A stretch of DNA of 58,523 nt from Methylococcales bacterium (GCA_030654015.1 JAURYI010000093.1:1-58523); one strand, 5' to 3'. Positions 40,262 through 48,322 are shown, counted from the stretch's first letter. Notes: generated by a model not told the origin, from the sequence alone. Program-made: numbers and translations.

Positions 40262-40920
40262 ACATACCGATAAGCATTATTTTAGTAGACGACCACGCCA
40301 TAGTTCGCGCGGGTTTTCGGATGTTATTAGCCACGGAAGAAACTATCAACGTGATCGCGGAAGCGGAACGCGGCGAACAAGCCTGTCAACTTTACAGTGA
40401 ATTACAGCCTGATGTGCTGGTGATGGATTTATCCATGTCGGGTATCGGCGGACTGGAAGCGATTCGGCGCATTTGTCACCGTGACAGTAACGCCAAAATA
40501 CTGGTATTCAGCGTCCACGATGAAAGCGTGTATATCGACCGCGCTATCAACGCAGGGGCAAAAGGCTATATCAGCAAAAACGCTCATCCTGATATTCTGA
40601 TTGAAGCGATACAAAGCATCGCCGCAGGTGACCTGTACATTGAACACGGCTTAGTAAAACACACTGAACCCTCGGCTAATGAACCGTTACCCAGCGGGGA
40701 CGATTACAAAAAAATTATAGAATCATTGTCCGCCAGAGAGTTTGATGTATTTTTATTATTGGCAAAAGGCTACACCGCGCACAAAATCGCCGATGAATTG
40801 TGCTTGGGTTATAAAACCATTGCCAATTACAGCACACAAGTAAAAAGCAAACTGAAAGTCTCCACGCTAGCGGAGCTGGTACATATCGCGCTTTTATTGG
40901 GCATCATAAAAACGGAATAA
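40258..40920 (+). CDS. NarL/FixJ family response regulator
   Basis: A 220-residue regulator with an N-terminal receiver (Asp11-Asp12 acidic pair, phospho-Asp57 in DVLVMDLSM, Lys in GAKGYISKN) and a C-terminal LuxR-type helix-turn-helix (LSAREFDVFLLLAKGYTAHKIA, then GYKTIANYSTQVKSKL). It is the direct partner of the kinase at 38969, whose gene it overlaps by four bases. Target genes are not shown by the sequence; the divergent cstA is one candidate. Confidence 0.93.
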   Translation: MNIPISIILVDDHAIVRAGFRMLLATEETINVIAEAERGEQACQLYSELQPDVLVMDLSMSGIGGLEAIRRICHRDSNAKILVFSVHDESVYIDRAINAGAKGYISKNAHPDILIEAIQSIAAGDLYIEHGLVKHTEPSANEPLPSGDDYKKIIESLSAREFDVFLLLAKGYTAHKIADELCLGYKTIANYSTQVKSKLKVSTLAELVHIALLLGIIKTE

Positions 40921-40971
40921 ACAGCAGGAGTCCAAAACAGGTTTTGGCAGTGCATTAAATCTATTATTTTT

Positions 40972-41005
40972 ATGACTGCCAGTCCTTTAAAGCACTGGCA
41001 GTCAT
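40972..41005. repeat. Palindrome between the response regulator and the BFD gene
   Basis: Arms ATGACTGCCAGT and ACTGGCAGTCAT (12 bp perfect) around CCTTTAAAGC, between convergent genes. No T-run follows on either strand. The centre TTTAAA is shared with the other dispersed palindromes. Confidence 0.65.
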
Positions 41006-41023
41006 TCATGCTGTTGTCACTCA

Positions 41024-41230
41024 TTAGCCACGATTTTTCTGTTCACCTTGAACCAATAACTCCATCACTAAGTAATCACACGCCCCGCACCCTGTGGTTG
41101 CCCCCGTTTCGTAGGCTATTCCTTCCAATGTATTCACCCCATCAGCAATCAATATCTCAATTTTTTCTCGCGTTGTACCCGTACAATAACAAATACATTC
41201 TGGTTGTTTGTTTAAACTATTGTTGGTCAT
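41024..41230 (-). CDS. BFD-like [2Fe-2S] protein
   Basis: A 68-residue protein with a BFD domain. Four cysteines form the binding set: Cys-x-Cys in ECICYCTG near the N-terminus and Cys-x2-Cys in TTGCGACD about 33 residues later. E. coli Bfd releases iron from bacterioferritin; other BFD-type domains serve in assimilatory nitrite reductases and in NifU. I start at 41230 (MTNNSLNKQPEC), three codons inside the longest frame. The start overlaps nothing but lies six bases from the end of the Uma2 fragment. No bacterioferritin gene is adjacent; the ferritin-like gene at 55653 is of a different type. Confidence 0.8.
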   Translation of the reverse strand: MTNNSLNKQPECICYCTGTTREKIEILIADGVNTLEGIAYETGATTGCGACDYLVMELLVQGEQKNRG

Positions 41231-41235
41231 TATTC

Positions 41236-41337
41236 TCACTTTTCTAAATCGGTGTATTCATACTTGGTGTCGGCAAGTAATTCACCAGTTAAACACCCTT
41301 CTACGCTGATAAAGCGATTTTTTATCACTGCACTCAT
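41236..41337 (-). pseudogene. Uma2-family endonuclease remnant (N-terminal 33 codons)
   Basis: The frame from ATG 41337 has GAGG upstream and reads MSAVIKNRFISVEG, then GELLADTKYEYTD, then stops. It matches the N-terminus of Uma2 (DUF820) putative nucleases, in which ISVE-x-YL-x-GE and KHEYIDGEVYAMAG are usual. The rest of the about 190-residue protein, including the PD-(D/E)XK site, is gone. The intact BFD gene starts six bases later, so the deletion probably fused a Uma2 leader to that gene. Confidence 0.6.
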
Positions 41338-41494
41338 GGTTTTAACTCCTCACACCGTGTTTTATATCGCACAAATTTTACCCTATATTTAACAGCCGCT
41401 GTGACAACTAACACTTAACAAGCCGCCACAATCGGACTAGAATAATCCTGCCTTGATAGACAAGGCTTCACATTAACCAAGGGGATTCCTTGCT

Positions 41495-42544
41495 ATGAAA
41501 AAATATCAGTTCGCGGTCTTTATCGGTCGCTTTCAGCCGTACCATAATGGTCATCAGCACATTATCAGCCAAGGTTTGCAACAGGCTGAAAAAATGATTG
41601 TGCTGTGCGGCTCTGCGCATTTACCCGCATCACATCGTAATCCTTGGTCGTTCAATGAACGCAAGACAATGATTTTAAGTTCGTTTAGCAAAGAAGAAGC
41701 GGACAGAATCACGGTGTTGCCGTTAATGGATTCGCCCTATAACGATGCCATTTGGTCGCAATCAGTACAAACCATCGTCAATGGCGTGGTGCAGGCGTTA
41801 AATACCATGCCGCATAACACACCCGGCATTGCCTTAATCGGACATTCAAAAGATCACAGTTCGTTTTATTTAAAAATGTTTCCGCAATGGGAATCTATTG
41901 AAGTCGATAATCTGGATGGTTTGAACGCCACGCGGTTGCGTGATGATTACTTCAGCCACGCGGATAATTTTACCCACAGCGACCGCATTTTCACCACCTT
42001 AACGCCCACAGGCACACAACACTTTTTTGCCGAAGCATTCAGCCAAACCGCATTTGACACCATACGCGCTGAGCATGAATTTATCGAAGATTATAAAAAA
42101 CAATGGCAAGCCGTGCCGTATCCGCCGGTGTTTGTCACGGTCGATGCCGTAGTGATTCAATCGGGACATATTTTATTGGTTAAACGTCGCGCCAGACCGG
42201 GTAAGGGCTTGGCTGCTTTGCCGGGTGGCTTTATCGGGCAGCATGAACGATTACAGGAGGGCTGTATTCGTGAATTGCGTGAAGAAACCAAACTGAAAAT
42301 TCCAGAAGCGGTATTACGCGGCTGTATTAAACGCCAGCATACCTTTGATGATCCGCACCGTTCGGCACGCGGACGCACCATTACTCATGCGTTTTTGATT
42401 GAGTTACCTGTGGCAGAAGAGTTGCCTAAAGTGAAAGGCGGTGATGATGCGGAAAAGGCATTTTGGTTGCCGTTAGCCGATATGAAACCTGAAAAAATGT
42501 TTGAAGATCATTATTTTATTATCAGGCATTTACTGGGTGAATAA
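41495..42544 (+). CDS. nadM: Bifunctional NMN adenylyltransferase / Nudix hydrolase
   Basis: The N-terminal domain (about 1-185) is a NadM-type nucleotidyltransferase that joins NMN and ATP to give NAD. The motif FIGRFQPYHNGHQHII lies at 9-24 and the second nucleotide motif NATRLR near 144-149. The C-terminal Nudix domain (about 210-349) has GGFIGQHERLQEGC and RELREETKL, with Lys where the consensus has Gly. In cyanobacterial and Francisella homologues the Nudix half hydrolyses ADP-ribose. At 349 residues it is normal. Together with nadV at 54200 it completes a two-step route from nicotinamide to NAD. It is monocistronic on the plus strand. Confidence 0.93.
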   Translation: MKKYQFAVFIGRFQPYHNGHQHIISQGLQQAEKMIVLCGSAHLPASHRNPWSFNERKTMILSSFSKEEADRITVLPLMDSPYNDAIWSQSVQTIVNGVVQALNTMPHNTPGIALIGHSKDHSSFYLKMFPQWESIEVDNLDGLNATRLRDDYFSHADNFTHSDRIFTTLTPTGTQHFFAEAFSQTAFDTIRAEHEFIEDYKKQWQAVPYPPVFVTVDAVVIQSGHILLVKRRARPGKGLAALPGGFIGQHERLQEGCIRELREETKLKIPEAVLRGCIKRQHTFDDPHRSARGRTITHAFLIELPVAEELPKVKGGDDAEKAFWLPLADMKPEKMFEDHYFIIRHLLGE

Positions 42545-42589
42545 GTATCGCTTCCACGCCAGAACGCAGAAGCGATTACAGTAGCGCAT

Positions 42590-42976
42590 TCACTGTGATG
42601 TTGCTTCCTGCATTATTTTAGTCAGCGTTGTTTCAACATCTCGTGCTACGTCTTCAAGTTGCGGCACATTGAACATCGCTAACAGAAGGCTGGGTTTTAA
42701 GGTCGCTAAAACGGTTCTGCCCTCCTCCTGATACAGGCTGATTCGACAAGGCAAGGCAGTGGAGACACTCATACTTTGCTCAAGCACTTTTTTGGCTTGT
42801 TGCGGCTGACACACTTCAAAAATCAGGCATTCATTATTGAACTCCACGCCTTTTTTGTTCATGGTTTCTTTCAGATTGTGTATCTGCATCACGCCAAAAT
42901 GATTGGCTTGTACAGCGGCTTCTAACGCCGCCGCTGCTTCTGTGACCGTTTTGTCGGTAAAAAATTTGATTAGCAT
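42590..42976 (-). CDS. DUF302 domain protein
   Basis: A 128-residue soluble protein with the DUF302 fold: FGVMQIHNLKETMNKKGVEF, then LIFEVCQPQQAKKVLEQS, then PCRISLYQEEGRTVLATLKP. DUF302 proteins are common beside stress and metal genes and have no settled function; a small-ligand role is assumed by structure only. It is the leftmost minus-strand gene of the stress island and may be the last of its transcript. Confidence 0.82.
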   Translation of the reverse strand: MLIKFFTDKTVTEAAAALEAAVQANHFGVMQIHNLKETMNKKGVEFNNECLIFEVCQPQQAKKVLEQSMSVSTALPCRISLYQEEGRTVLATLKPSLLLAMFNVPQLEDVARDVETTLTKIMQEATSQ

Positions 42977-43024
42977 CGGGTTACCTTCGCATTGCTATGG
43001 TTCATTGTGAATAAGCGTCGATTA

Positions 43025-43053
43025 TCGTTTCCGCGTTCTGACGCGGGAACGAT
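43025..43053. repeat. Palindrome with GGGAACGATA arm
   Basis: Arms ATCGTTTCCGCG and CGCGGGAACGAT around TTCTGA, with one G-T pair. It lies downstream of the DUF3309 gene (minus strand), without a T-run. A similar ATCG/CGAT-bounded hairpin occurs at 52561-52619. Confidence 0.6.
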
Positions 43054-43079
43054 AAAACGTGGACACTACAAAATAGCAG

Positions 43080-43238
43080 TTAAATCCTGCCCAGTAACAG
43101 CAGAACTATCAGAATAATAACTATCAGCCCGATACCGCCAGAAGGTCTATAACCCCAGCTGCGGCTATGTGGCCACGTTGGAAAAGCCCCGACCAGCATC
43201 AGGATAAGAATGATCAGTAAAATTGTACCAATTGACAT
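43080..43238 (-). CDS. DUF3309 family small membrane protein
   Basis: A 52-residue protein with two membrane helices and the family signature between them: GTILLIILILMLVGAFPTWP, then HSRSWGYRPSGG, then IGLIVIILIVLLLLGRI. The true start is MSIGTILL at 43238, twelve codons inside the longest frame, matching family length. DUF3309 genes are widespread in small stress-gene groups like this one; the function is unknown. Confidence 0.9.
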   Translation of the reverse strand: MSIGTILLIILILMLVGAFPTWPHSRSWGYRPSGGIGLIVIILIVLLLLGRI

Positions 43239-43313
43239 GATTGCTCTCCGATTAGAGAAACTGAAAACCGTCATAAAAAGACGGCGTGATGTTAATCCTT
43301 GTGTTCAAGGATA

Positions 43314-43448
43314 TTAGAGGTGGTGCGACAGTCCCAAAACCCCGAGGACAATCAAATAAACAGCCACGAAATAATTTAAAAACCGTGGCACTATCAAAAT
43401 TAGAATTCCGATTATCAGAGCCAGTAAAGGTTGCATTGGAATATTCAT
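43314..43448 (-). CDS. DUF3096 family small membrane protein, copy 1
   Basis: A 44-residue protein read directly from the bases. It begins MNIPMQPLLALIIGILILIV and continues PRFLNYFVAVYLIVLGVLGL, two hydrophobic segments around the conserved PRFLNYFVA. AGGAGATCTGCC precedes the ATG. A second copy at 48917-49060 shares the core. The family has no known function. It is part of the minus-strand stress island. Confidence 0.88.
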   Translation of the reverse strand: MNIPMQPLLALIIGILILIVPRFLNYFVAVYLIVLGVLGLSHHL

Positions 43449-43490
43449 GGCAGATCTCCTGTAAAGTGAAAAAGTTTGAAATAAAGCCGT

Positions 43491-44012
43491 TTATTTTGAC
43501 CACGGTAAATCCGCATGGTTGTCTAATTGGCGACTGCCGTGACGAAGAGATAATGCGTGTCCATTGACTCCAAACAATAAAAATACGATAACACCCAAGA
43601 TAAAAATCCAGGCTTGCGCAAGTTGCAAGCCATACGGAATGGGGTTGACACTGAGCAGTAAAGCCAGCACCACCAATGAAGGTACTAACCCGAACACAAT
43701 AATCAGCGCGATAATAAATACAGGCTCTTCCGCGCCAGAAGGTTTTGTATGCGCAAATCCTGAAACGACTTTAATAATGGTTTGCCCGAACAGTACCGCT
43801 GAGCCAAAAGATAATTCAGGCGATTGAATGATCGCAAACACTGATCTACCAACACTCACGTCAACAATTGAAATCACCACCAACGGCAATATGATAAAAA
43901 GTAAATCGCCCAAGATGGCATACATTGCCGCCTTTCGATGTGGCTGTTTATCGCTGTCACCGTTAGCATTTCCGAATAAATCTTTAATCATTTGACGAAA
44001 CCTCTTTCTCAT
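43491..44012 (-). CDS. Uncharacterised four-helix membrane protein
   Basis: The 173-residue protein has a basic N-terminus (MRKRFRQMIKDLFG), then four hydrophobic segments near 31-52, 66-90, 97-121 and 130-150, and a polar C-terminus. I do not recognise a named family. The start has a moderate purine-rich site (GAGGTTTCG region). It lies between the first DUF3096 gene and the DUF883-like cluster, in the same orientation, which suggests a role with these envelope proteins. Confidence 0.65.
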   Translation of the reverse strand: MRKRFRQMIKDLFGNANGDSDKQPHRKAAMYAILGDLLFIILPLVVISIVDVSVGRSVFAIIQSPELSFGSAVLFGQTIIKVVSGFAHTKPSGAEEPVFIIALIIVFGLVPSLVVLALLLSVNPIPYGLQLAQAWIFILGVIVFLLFGVNGHALSLRHGSRQLDNHADLPWSK

Positions 44013-44071
44013 ATTTTCAAGTATTACGGAAGTGTCAAACTGATTGGCATTGAATCTCAGACGAATATTAA

Positions 44072-44461
44072 TTATGGATTCGCCTTTGTTCGCTTTGCAT
44101 CATTCGCCTTCATAGACGGTTCAAACTCATTTGTTTTATAACGGGACGTTAGCATCAAGACCAAGGGCAAAGCGGCATATAAGGTTCTCGCTGAACCGAC
44201 AAGACTAAGTGCGACTTTTAACGGCGATGTTTCCGTAGCGTTTGGATTATCAGCGGTGCTACAGCCTTTCTGAGTCAGTTCGCCCGCTATAAAGCCGATA
44301 CCGACCGCTAGCAGCAAGTTGGCAGGTTTAGCCATTTGCTGCTGTATTTTTCCAGCCAGAGCATGAGCGCGACTATCAACAGCGTTTTGATGGTTTAGTA
44401 TTTGCTGCCCGGTGTTCTTGATTTCGGTATTAATCGAAGCGGGCTTAAAGTAATGAGTCAT
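44072..44461 (-). CDS. Small envelope protein with one central helix (YqjK/DUF883-like context)
   Basis: The 129-residue product has a helical N-terminal half with many Gln and Ala, a Gly-containing hydrophobic segment (NLLLAVGIGFIAGELTQKG, about 48-66) and another near 85-105. The layout recalls proteins of the yqjDEK group, but I cannot name the family. Its ATG overlaps the stop of the YqjE-like gene by four bases, so they are coupled. Confidence 0.65.
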   Translation of the reverse strand: MTHYFKPASINTEIKNTGQQILNHQNAVDSRAHALAGKIQQQMAKPANLLLAVGIGFIAGELTQKGCSTADNPNATETSPLKVALSLVGSARTLYAALPLVLMLTSRYKTNEFEPSMKANDAKRTKANP

Positions 44462-44898
44462 AATAATTTATCCGTATCCCTGTGCGTTGGCGGCATAGGT
44501 TTAACACTACCGAGTAGAGCTGGAAATTGGAGATAATGACTCTTGCGACGTATCACGCCACAAAGAAGCAAAGCAATCAGCAAATTGACTATAACAGCAA
44601 GCAGGATGGCGGTACTCGCCACCATGCCCTGCTCTATCATCATCAGTACAGCGGCAACCATAAGTCCCAGCCACGCACCAATCATTAACACCGCAACCAT
44701 CACGCCTGCAATAATCATAGTCACCAAGCTTTCGCCTGCCCGCCGCGCTTCTAAGACGGCAAGCTGAAGGTATTCATAGATTAAGCCCTGCAGTTCATAC
44801 CATAATAACTGGATATCATCCAACACATTAGAACCGATGGGGTCATTATGCGTTGCAGTTTGCTCAATCGTTGCATCATTGGCGGCGTTCGGTTTCAT
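44458..44898 (-). CDS. YqjE / phage-holin-3_6-like membrane protein
   Basis: The 146-residue protein shows the usual layout of YqjE-type (DUF1469) proteins. An amphipathic N-terminal helix (LLWYELQGLIYEYLQLAVLEARRAGE) is followed by two strongly hydrophobic segments (about 58-85 and 91-115) with Gly and Ala, and a polar tail. In many proteobacteria yqjE lies with DUF883 genes (yqjD), as here. Despite the holin-like domain name it has no lysis genes around it. Confidence 0.75.
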   Translation of the reverse strand: MKPNAANDATIEQTATHNDPIGSNVLDDIQLLWYELQGLIYEYLQLAVLEARRAGESLVTMIIAGVMVAVLMIGAWLGLMVAAVLMMIEQGMVASTAILLAVIVNLLIALLLCGVIRRKSHYLQFPALLGSVKPMPPTHRDTDKLL

Positions 44899-44910
44899 AA
44901 TGGCGGCTAT

Positions 44911-45147
44911 TTAACGACGGCTTAAACCTAACAAGCTGCCCACCAAAAAACCGGTGGCGGCGGCAATACCCAATGATGTCACTGGGTTGGTGCGGACATA
45001 GCTTCGGCAACTTTTCGCTGCGTACTGTTCTGCGCGTAATATTTGTTCGCTTCTTTCATCAAACGCGGCTCTGGCCTGATGACCTGCACTGGTAATAGTA
45101 TCTGCGGCATCTTGTGCAAAATGGGCTACTTTATCTGCTGTGTTCAT
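44911..45147 (-). CDS. DUF883 (YqjD/ElaB-like) protein, copy 1
   Basis: A 78-residue helical protein with a C-terminal membrane anchor. The helical part DKVAHFAQDAADTITSAGHQARAAFDERSEQ is typical (seen in parts), followed by YVRTNPVTSLGIAAATGFLVG and LLGLSRR. E. coli YqjD and ElaB are stationary-phase proteins of the inner membrane that bind ribosomes. Its paralogue is at 45243. Both belong to the same minus-strand group. Confidence 0.88.
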   Translation of the reverse strand: MNTADKVAHFAQDAADTITSAGHQARAAFDERSEQILRAEQYAAKSCRSYVRTNPVTSLGIAAATGFLVGSLLGLSRR

Positions 45148-45185
45148 AATAAGTTTCTCTTCTGTGATTTTTATATTGAGATAAC

Positions 45186-45217
45186 AGACCTTTGAGGTTT
45201 TAAATATCTCAAAGGTT
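45186..45217. repeat. Palindrome between the two DUF883 genes
   Basis: Arms ACCTTTGAG and CTCAAAGGT around an AT-rich centre with TTTTAAA; a member of the same dispersed palindrome type as 51064 and 55602 but with a different stem sequence. Confidence 0.6.
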
Positions 45218-45242
45218 TATGTTCCCGTTTTAAATTGCTGAA

Positions 45243-45476
45243 TTAACGACCGCTCAGCAGGCGGCTTAATAAAAAACCGCCCGCGACCGCAATACCCAAT
45301 GATGTCACTGGATTTTCGCGGACATAAGTTTGGCAATTTTTTATCAATTGTTGCTCGGCGTTCATTATTTGATCGCTTTTTTCATCAAACGCGGCTCTGG
45401 CATGATTGGACGCATCTGCAAGCGCATCCACTGTCTCATGTGCAAAGTCCGCTACTTTGTCTGTAGTCGTGTTCAT
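45243..45476 (-). CDS. DUF883 (YqjD/ElaB-like) protein, copy 2
   Basis: A 77-residue paralogue of the gene at 44911: TDKVADFAHETVDALADASN, then YVRENPVTSLGIAVAGGFLL with the same C-terminal anchor. I start at 45476 (MNTTTDKV), which has AGAGGA about seven bases upstream; the longer frame adds ten residues. The duplicate shares about half its residues with copy 1. The second position in the group suggests co-expression with copy 1. Confidence 0.88.
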   Translation of the reverse strand: MNTTTDKVADFAHETVDALADASNHARAAFDEKSDQIMNAEQQLIKNCQTYVRENPVTSLGIAVAGGFLLSRLLSGR

Positions 45477-45515
45477 GGTTGGTTCCTCTTGTACGTTAGT
45501 GTTCATAATATTTCT

Positions 45516-45830
45516 CTATTTAAGACGCATATCGTTTTTAACGGAAGTCACACCTGTGACACTACGCGCCACGTTAACGGCTTTGTTAATATCGGCTTTA
45601 GAATTGACAAAACCACTGAGTTGAACTACGCCTTTAAACGTTTCAACGTTAATCTCGGCAGAACTCAGGCTGGGCTCGTTCAAAATAGCTGCCTTCACTT
45701 TGCCGGTCACAACGCTGTCGTCAACGTATTCGCCAGTACCTTCCTGCTTCGAGGTGGATGCACAACCGCCTGCCGTTAGTAACGTCAGGGTTAAAAAGAA
45801 GGCGGCAAAAAATCTAGTAAAGTGTTTCAT
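45516..45830 (-). CDS. BON-domain lipoprotein (OsmY-like)
   Basis: A 104-residue lipoprotein. The signal peptide MKHFTRFFAAFFLTLTLLTA leads to lipobox TAGGC with Cys23; the +2 residue is Ala, which fits outer-membrane sorting. One BON domain follows: YVDDSVVTGKVKAAILNEP, then AEINVETFKGVVQLSGFV, then AVNVARSVTGVTSVKNDM. BON domains bind phospholipid, and OsmY-type proteins respond to osmotic stress. I start at 45830, where GGAG stands before the ATG. Confidence 0.9.
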   Translation of the reverse strand: MKHFTRFFAAFFLTLTLLTAGGCASTSKQEGTGEYVDDSVVTGKVKAAILNEPSLSSAEINVETFKGVVQLSGFVNSKADINKAVNVARSVTGVTSVKNDMRLK

Positions 45831-45889
45831 GGATAAATCTCCAAATAATAAAAAATAACTGTCGAGTGCCCGTGAATGACTTGCAAAGG

Positions 45890-46303
45890 TCAGCCTTGAG
45901 GCCAAGTGAAAGACAGCGAAGTTCTGTGCTTTCCACCTACTGTTGCTGTTTTACGAACGACTCGCCCATCTTGATTAGCAGTCACGATGTAACGCCCAGC
46001 CTTAAGATTGGCGAAGAGCTTAGGACCATCGGCAACCGTGTCTAAATAAACGTTGCCGCTTGTGTCTGTGATAGTGACTTTCACGTCACTGAGATATTCG
46101 CCTGTTCCCTGCACGGAGAATAACAAGCTCACGTTATAGTCCGACTGCATGGCTCGCAGGGTATTTTGTTCATCAATACCCACACCGCCACTGACAAAAC
46201 TTACGTCGCCTTGGGTTTGCGGCTGGAGACCTGATTGTTCTGCAAGCGCAGGAAAGCTGGACAGGACGCAGGGAAGAACAAGTGCTAAATATAATTTTTT
46301 CAT
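45890..46303 (-). CDS. Exported protein with carboxypeptidase-regulatory-like domain
   Basis: The 137-residue protein starts at 46303 with AAGGAG nine bases upstream. A signal peptide (KLYLALVLPCVLSSFPALA) is followed by a beta-rich domain: YNVSLLFSVQGTGEYLSDVK, TDTSGNVYLDTVADGPKLF, ANLKAGRYIVTANQDG. This is the pattern of transthyretin-like/carboxypeptidase-regulatory folds found in periplasmic proteins. Function unknown. The same-strand BON lipoprotein follows by 59 bases. The phrase GTGEY recurs in that neighbour, by chance or by shared motif. Confidence 0.78.
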   Translation of the reverse strand: MKKLYLALVLPCVLSSFPALAEQSGLQPQTQGDVSFVSGGVGIDEQNTLRAMQSDYNVSLLFSVQGTGEYLSDVKVTITDTSGNVYLDTVADGPKLFANLKAGRYIVTANQDGRVVRKTATVGGKHRTSLSFTWPQG

Positions 46304-46355
46304 GGTAATTACTCCTTGAGGGTAAACATTAACAATCTTGAATTGCGGATTAAAT

Positions 46356-47972
46356 TTATTGGTGCATGGTTTTAAGCGCGTTGAACAGCACAGCAACATC
46401 GTGCTGTCCTTTAAATACAGGTGGAATCTCTTTTTCAAGATTAAGCAGCTGGCAGACTGCTATCAGTGCCGATCTTATGGAGTATTCAACGGTAAACACC
46501 ACATCATCGGGAATTTCACAAAACTGCCCGATAAAGGCGAAATTTTGCGCACCCGCAGGTACGACATCGGGTCTGTCGCCTTTCACTCTGGGCAGAAATT
46601 GGCTGGTGATGAACGGCATAAGGCACGGTATGCAATTGGCTGTCTTGATAATGGACTCCGCCTTATTACCCAGTTTGAGGTGCTGAAGTAATTCCATGAG
46701 AATCTCCTCACCCGTACAATAAGTCATGGGCTTGTTGACGAAATTACCGTAGCGGTCTGGAAATAAGCCATACCCCCAAAAGACGAAAGTATTGTCAGGT
46801 TGATTGATAAAATGCGGCTGATGCGCCAGCACGATACTCATAAACCAGTTGGAATCGACCAAGGTAACCAAGCCGCCCGTCCCTGCCTCATTACCTGTAA
46901 AATCTTCTATGAGCTGAAAAAAGGCAGGCTCATTGAGCGTTACGGTGAACGATTGCCACTTGCTGTGTTTAATATGATTGGCAAACACATCGGGGTGTCC
47001 GAAGCCAGGGCGACCGTTGGCAATGTCTTCCCATAAACTCCATGCGCCCCCTGTTTGTCTGGAATTTAAAATGGCAGGGGTGTTCATAGAGCCAAGACTA
47101 GATCCTTCGGTCATACAGCCCAATGTGACGAATAACAAATCTCGGTTTGCCAAGGCGATGGTGTTATGTTCACCGTCACAAGTGTAACGAACCCGTTTCA
47201 CGGATCGGCAGCCGTTGCCTAAATCAAAATCAACGTTCGTGACTTTTGCATCCAGCAGGAAATGTACGCCCTGCTCTTTTAGCCACGTCATCAACGGCAG
47301 TACCATCGAATCATACTGATTGTATGGTGTACGCCAGACCCCGCCCATTTCGTTAAAATCAGGAAATAATTGAATGAAGCGCAACAAATAACGCTTGAGT
47401 TCGACCACACTGTGCCAAGGCTGAAAGGCGAACATCGTTGCCCACATCAGCCAAAAATTGTGCTGGAAAAATTCGGGAGAAAACCAGTCTTCTATGCGTT
47501 TTGCTCCAAGCGAATCCTCGGAGTGGATAAGCAGTGCGAGCAAATCCAGCCGATCTTTTTCACTCAAATCAAACGAGGAAACATCAATCTTTTCGCCATT
47601 TTTCACTAAACGACAGCGCGATTTGGTGACATATTTATCGCTGAACTCAAAAATTTCATCTTTGACGCTTTTGGTGTGGTCAGTTAATGCGGGAATACTG
47701 GCAAACAGATCGTAAGTACACGCATAGTGTTCTTCAATCATACGACCGCCCCGAATCACATAACCTTTATCCGCTGACCCTGCACCGTCCAGACTGCCAC
47801 CGATGACCTTAAGCTCTTCAAAAATATGAATGTTGTCGCCAGAGAACGCGCCGTCGCGTATTAAAAAAGCAGCGGCAGCAAGAGACGCTATTCCGCCGCC
47901 GACAAAATACGCCTTTCGGTTGTTATTCTGAACCACGGTGTTTTCAATATTTGTTTTCTGTTTATGCGACAT
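46356..47972 (-). CDS. Oleate hydratase (myosin-cross-reactive antigen family)
   Basis: FAD-dependent hydratase that adds water to cis-9 double bonds of fatty acids to make 10-hydroxy acids. The 538-residue protein has the Rossmann motif VGGGIASLAAAAFLIRDG near residue 25, FEELKVIGGSLDGAG and RGGRMIEEHYACTYDLF with the conserved Glu-Glu-His. WFSPEFFQHNFWLMWATMFA, ETDG-type loops and IPDDVVFTVEYSIRSA follow. I start at 47972, eight bases after AGGA. It stands within the stress island, 52 bases before the exported protein gene. Such enzymes detoxify unsaturated fatty acids; the native role is not known here. Confidence 0.92.
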   Translation of the reverse strand: MSHKQKTNIENTVVQNNNRKAYFVGGGIASLAAAAFLIRDGAFSGDNIHIFEELKVIGGSLDGAGSADKGYVIRGGRMIEEHYACTYDLFASIPALTDHTKSVKDEIFEFSDKYVTKSRCRLVKNGEKIDVSSFDLSEKDRLDLLALLIHSEDSLGAKRIEDWFSPEFFQHNFWLMWATMFAFQPWHSVVELKRYLLRFIQLFPDFNEMGGVWRTPYNQYDSMVLPLMTWLKEQGVHFLLDAKVTNVDFDLGNGCRSVKRVRYTCDGEHNTIALANRDLLFVTLGCMTEGSSLGSMNTPAILNSRQTGGAWSLWEDIANGRPGFGHPDVFANHIKHSKWQSFTVTLNEPAFFQLIEDFTGNEAGTGGLVTLVDSNWFMSIVLAHQPHFINQPDNTFVFWGYGLFPDRYGNFVNKPMTYCTGEEILMELLQHLKLGNKAESIIKTANCIPCLMPFITSQFLPRVKGDRPDVVPAGAQNFAFIGQFCEIPDDVVFTVEYSIRSALIAVCQLLNLEKEIPPVFKGQHDVAVLFNALKTMHQ

Positions 47973-48038
47973 GGTGAACATCCTGTTTATTTATTATTTG
48001 AATGAGCAGAAAATACGGCGGCTCGTTTTATCGCCGAT

Positions 48039-48266
48039 TCAGTGACTGGCTTTTTTATTTGCAAAAAGCAGGAGTCCGCCGCCGGCGACTATCGCCGCTA
48101 CACTTGCCCAGACTGGAATAAACACAGTCTGAGTGTCTTTAACGGTCAGCTCCAGCGGCCCTATCTTGGCTTCCTGAGTGTCACGGGTGTAGTTGAAACT
48201 TCCATATCCCAGCCCCAAAATACCGCCGATGATTAATACGATTGCTATCAAATTGAGTGCGTTCAT
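48039..48266 (-). CDS. Small two-helix membrane protein (DUF3185-like)
   Basis: A 75-residue protein starting at 48266 with AGGA ahead. Two helices (MNALNLIAIVLIIGGILGLG and VWASVAAIVAGGGLLLFA) enclose a polar loop of about 30 residues with RDTQEAKIGPLELTVKD. Similar small proteins without names occur in stress-gene groups; a DUF3185 relation is only suggested. It lies 66 bases upstream of the oleate hydratase start. Confidence 0.75.
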   Translation of the reverse strand: MNALNLIAIVLIIGGILGLGYGSFNYTRDTQEAKIGPLELTVKDTQTVFIPVWASVAAIVAGGGLLLFANKKASH

Positions 48267-48322
48267 TTTGTCTTTCCTAAATATATTTACAAATCGGACA
48301 ACACTCTTAAAAGTGCTTGCTG

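Noticed and set aside
44458-44898. Holin-like domain as a sign of a prophage.
   Set aside because: No lysin, tail or other phage gene is nearby; YqjE-type proteins with this domain are ordinary partners of DUF883 proteins.
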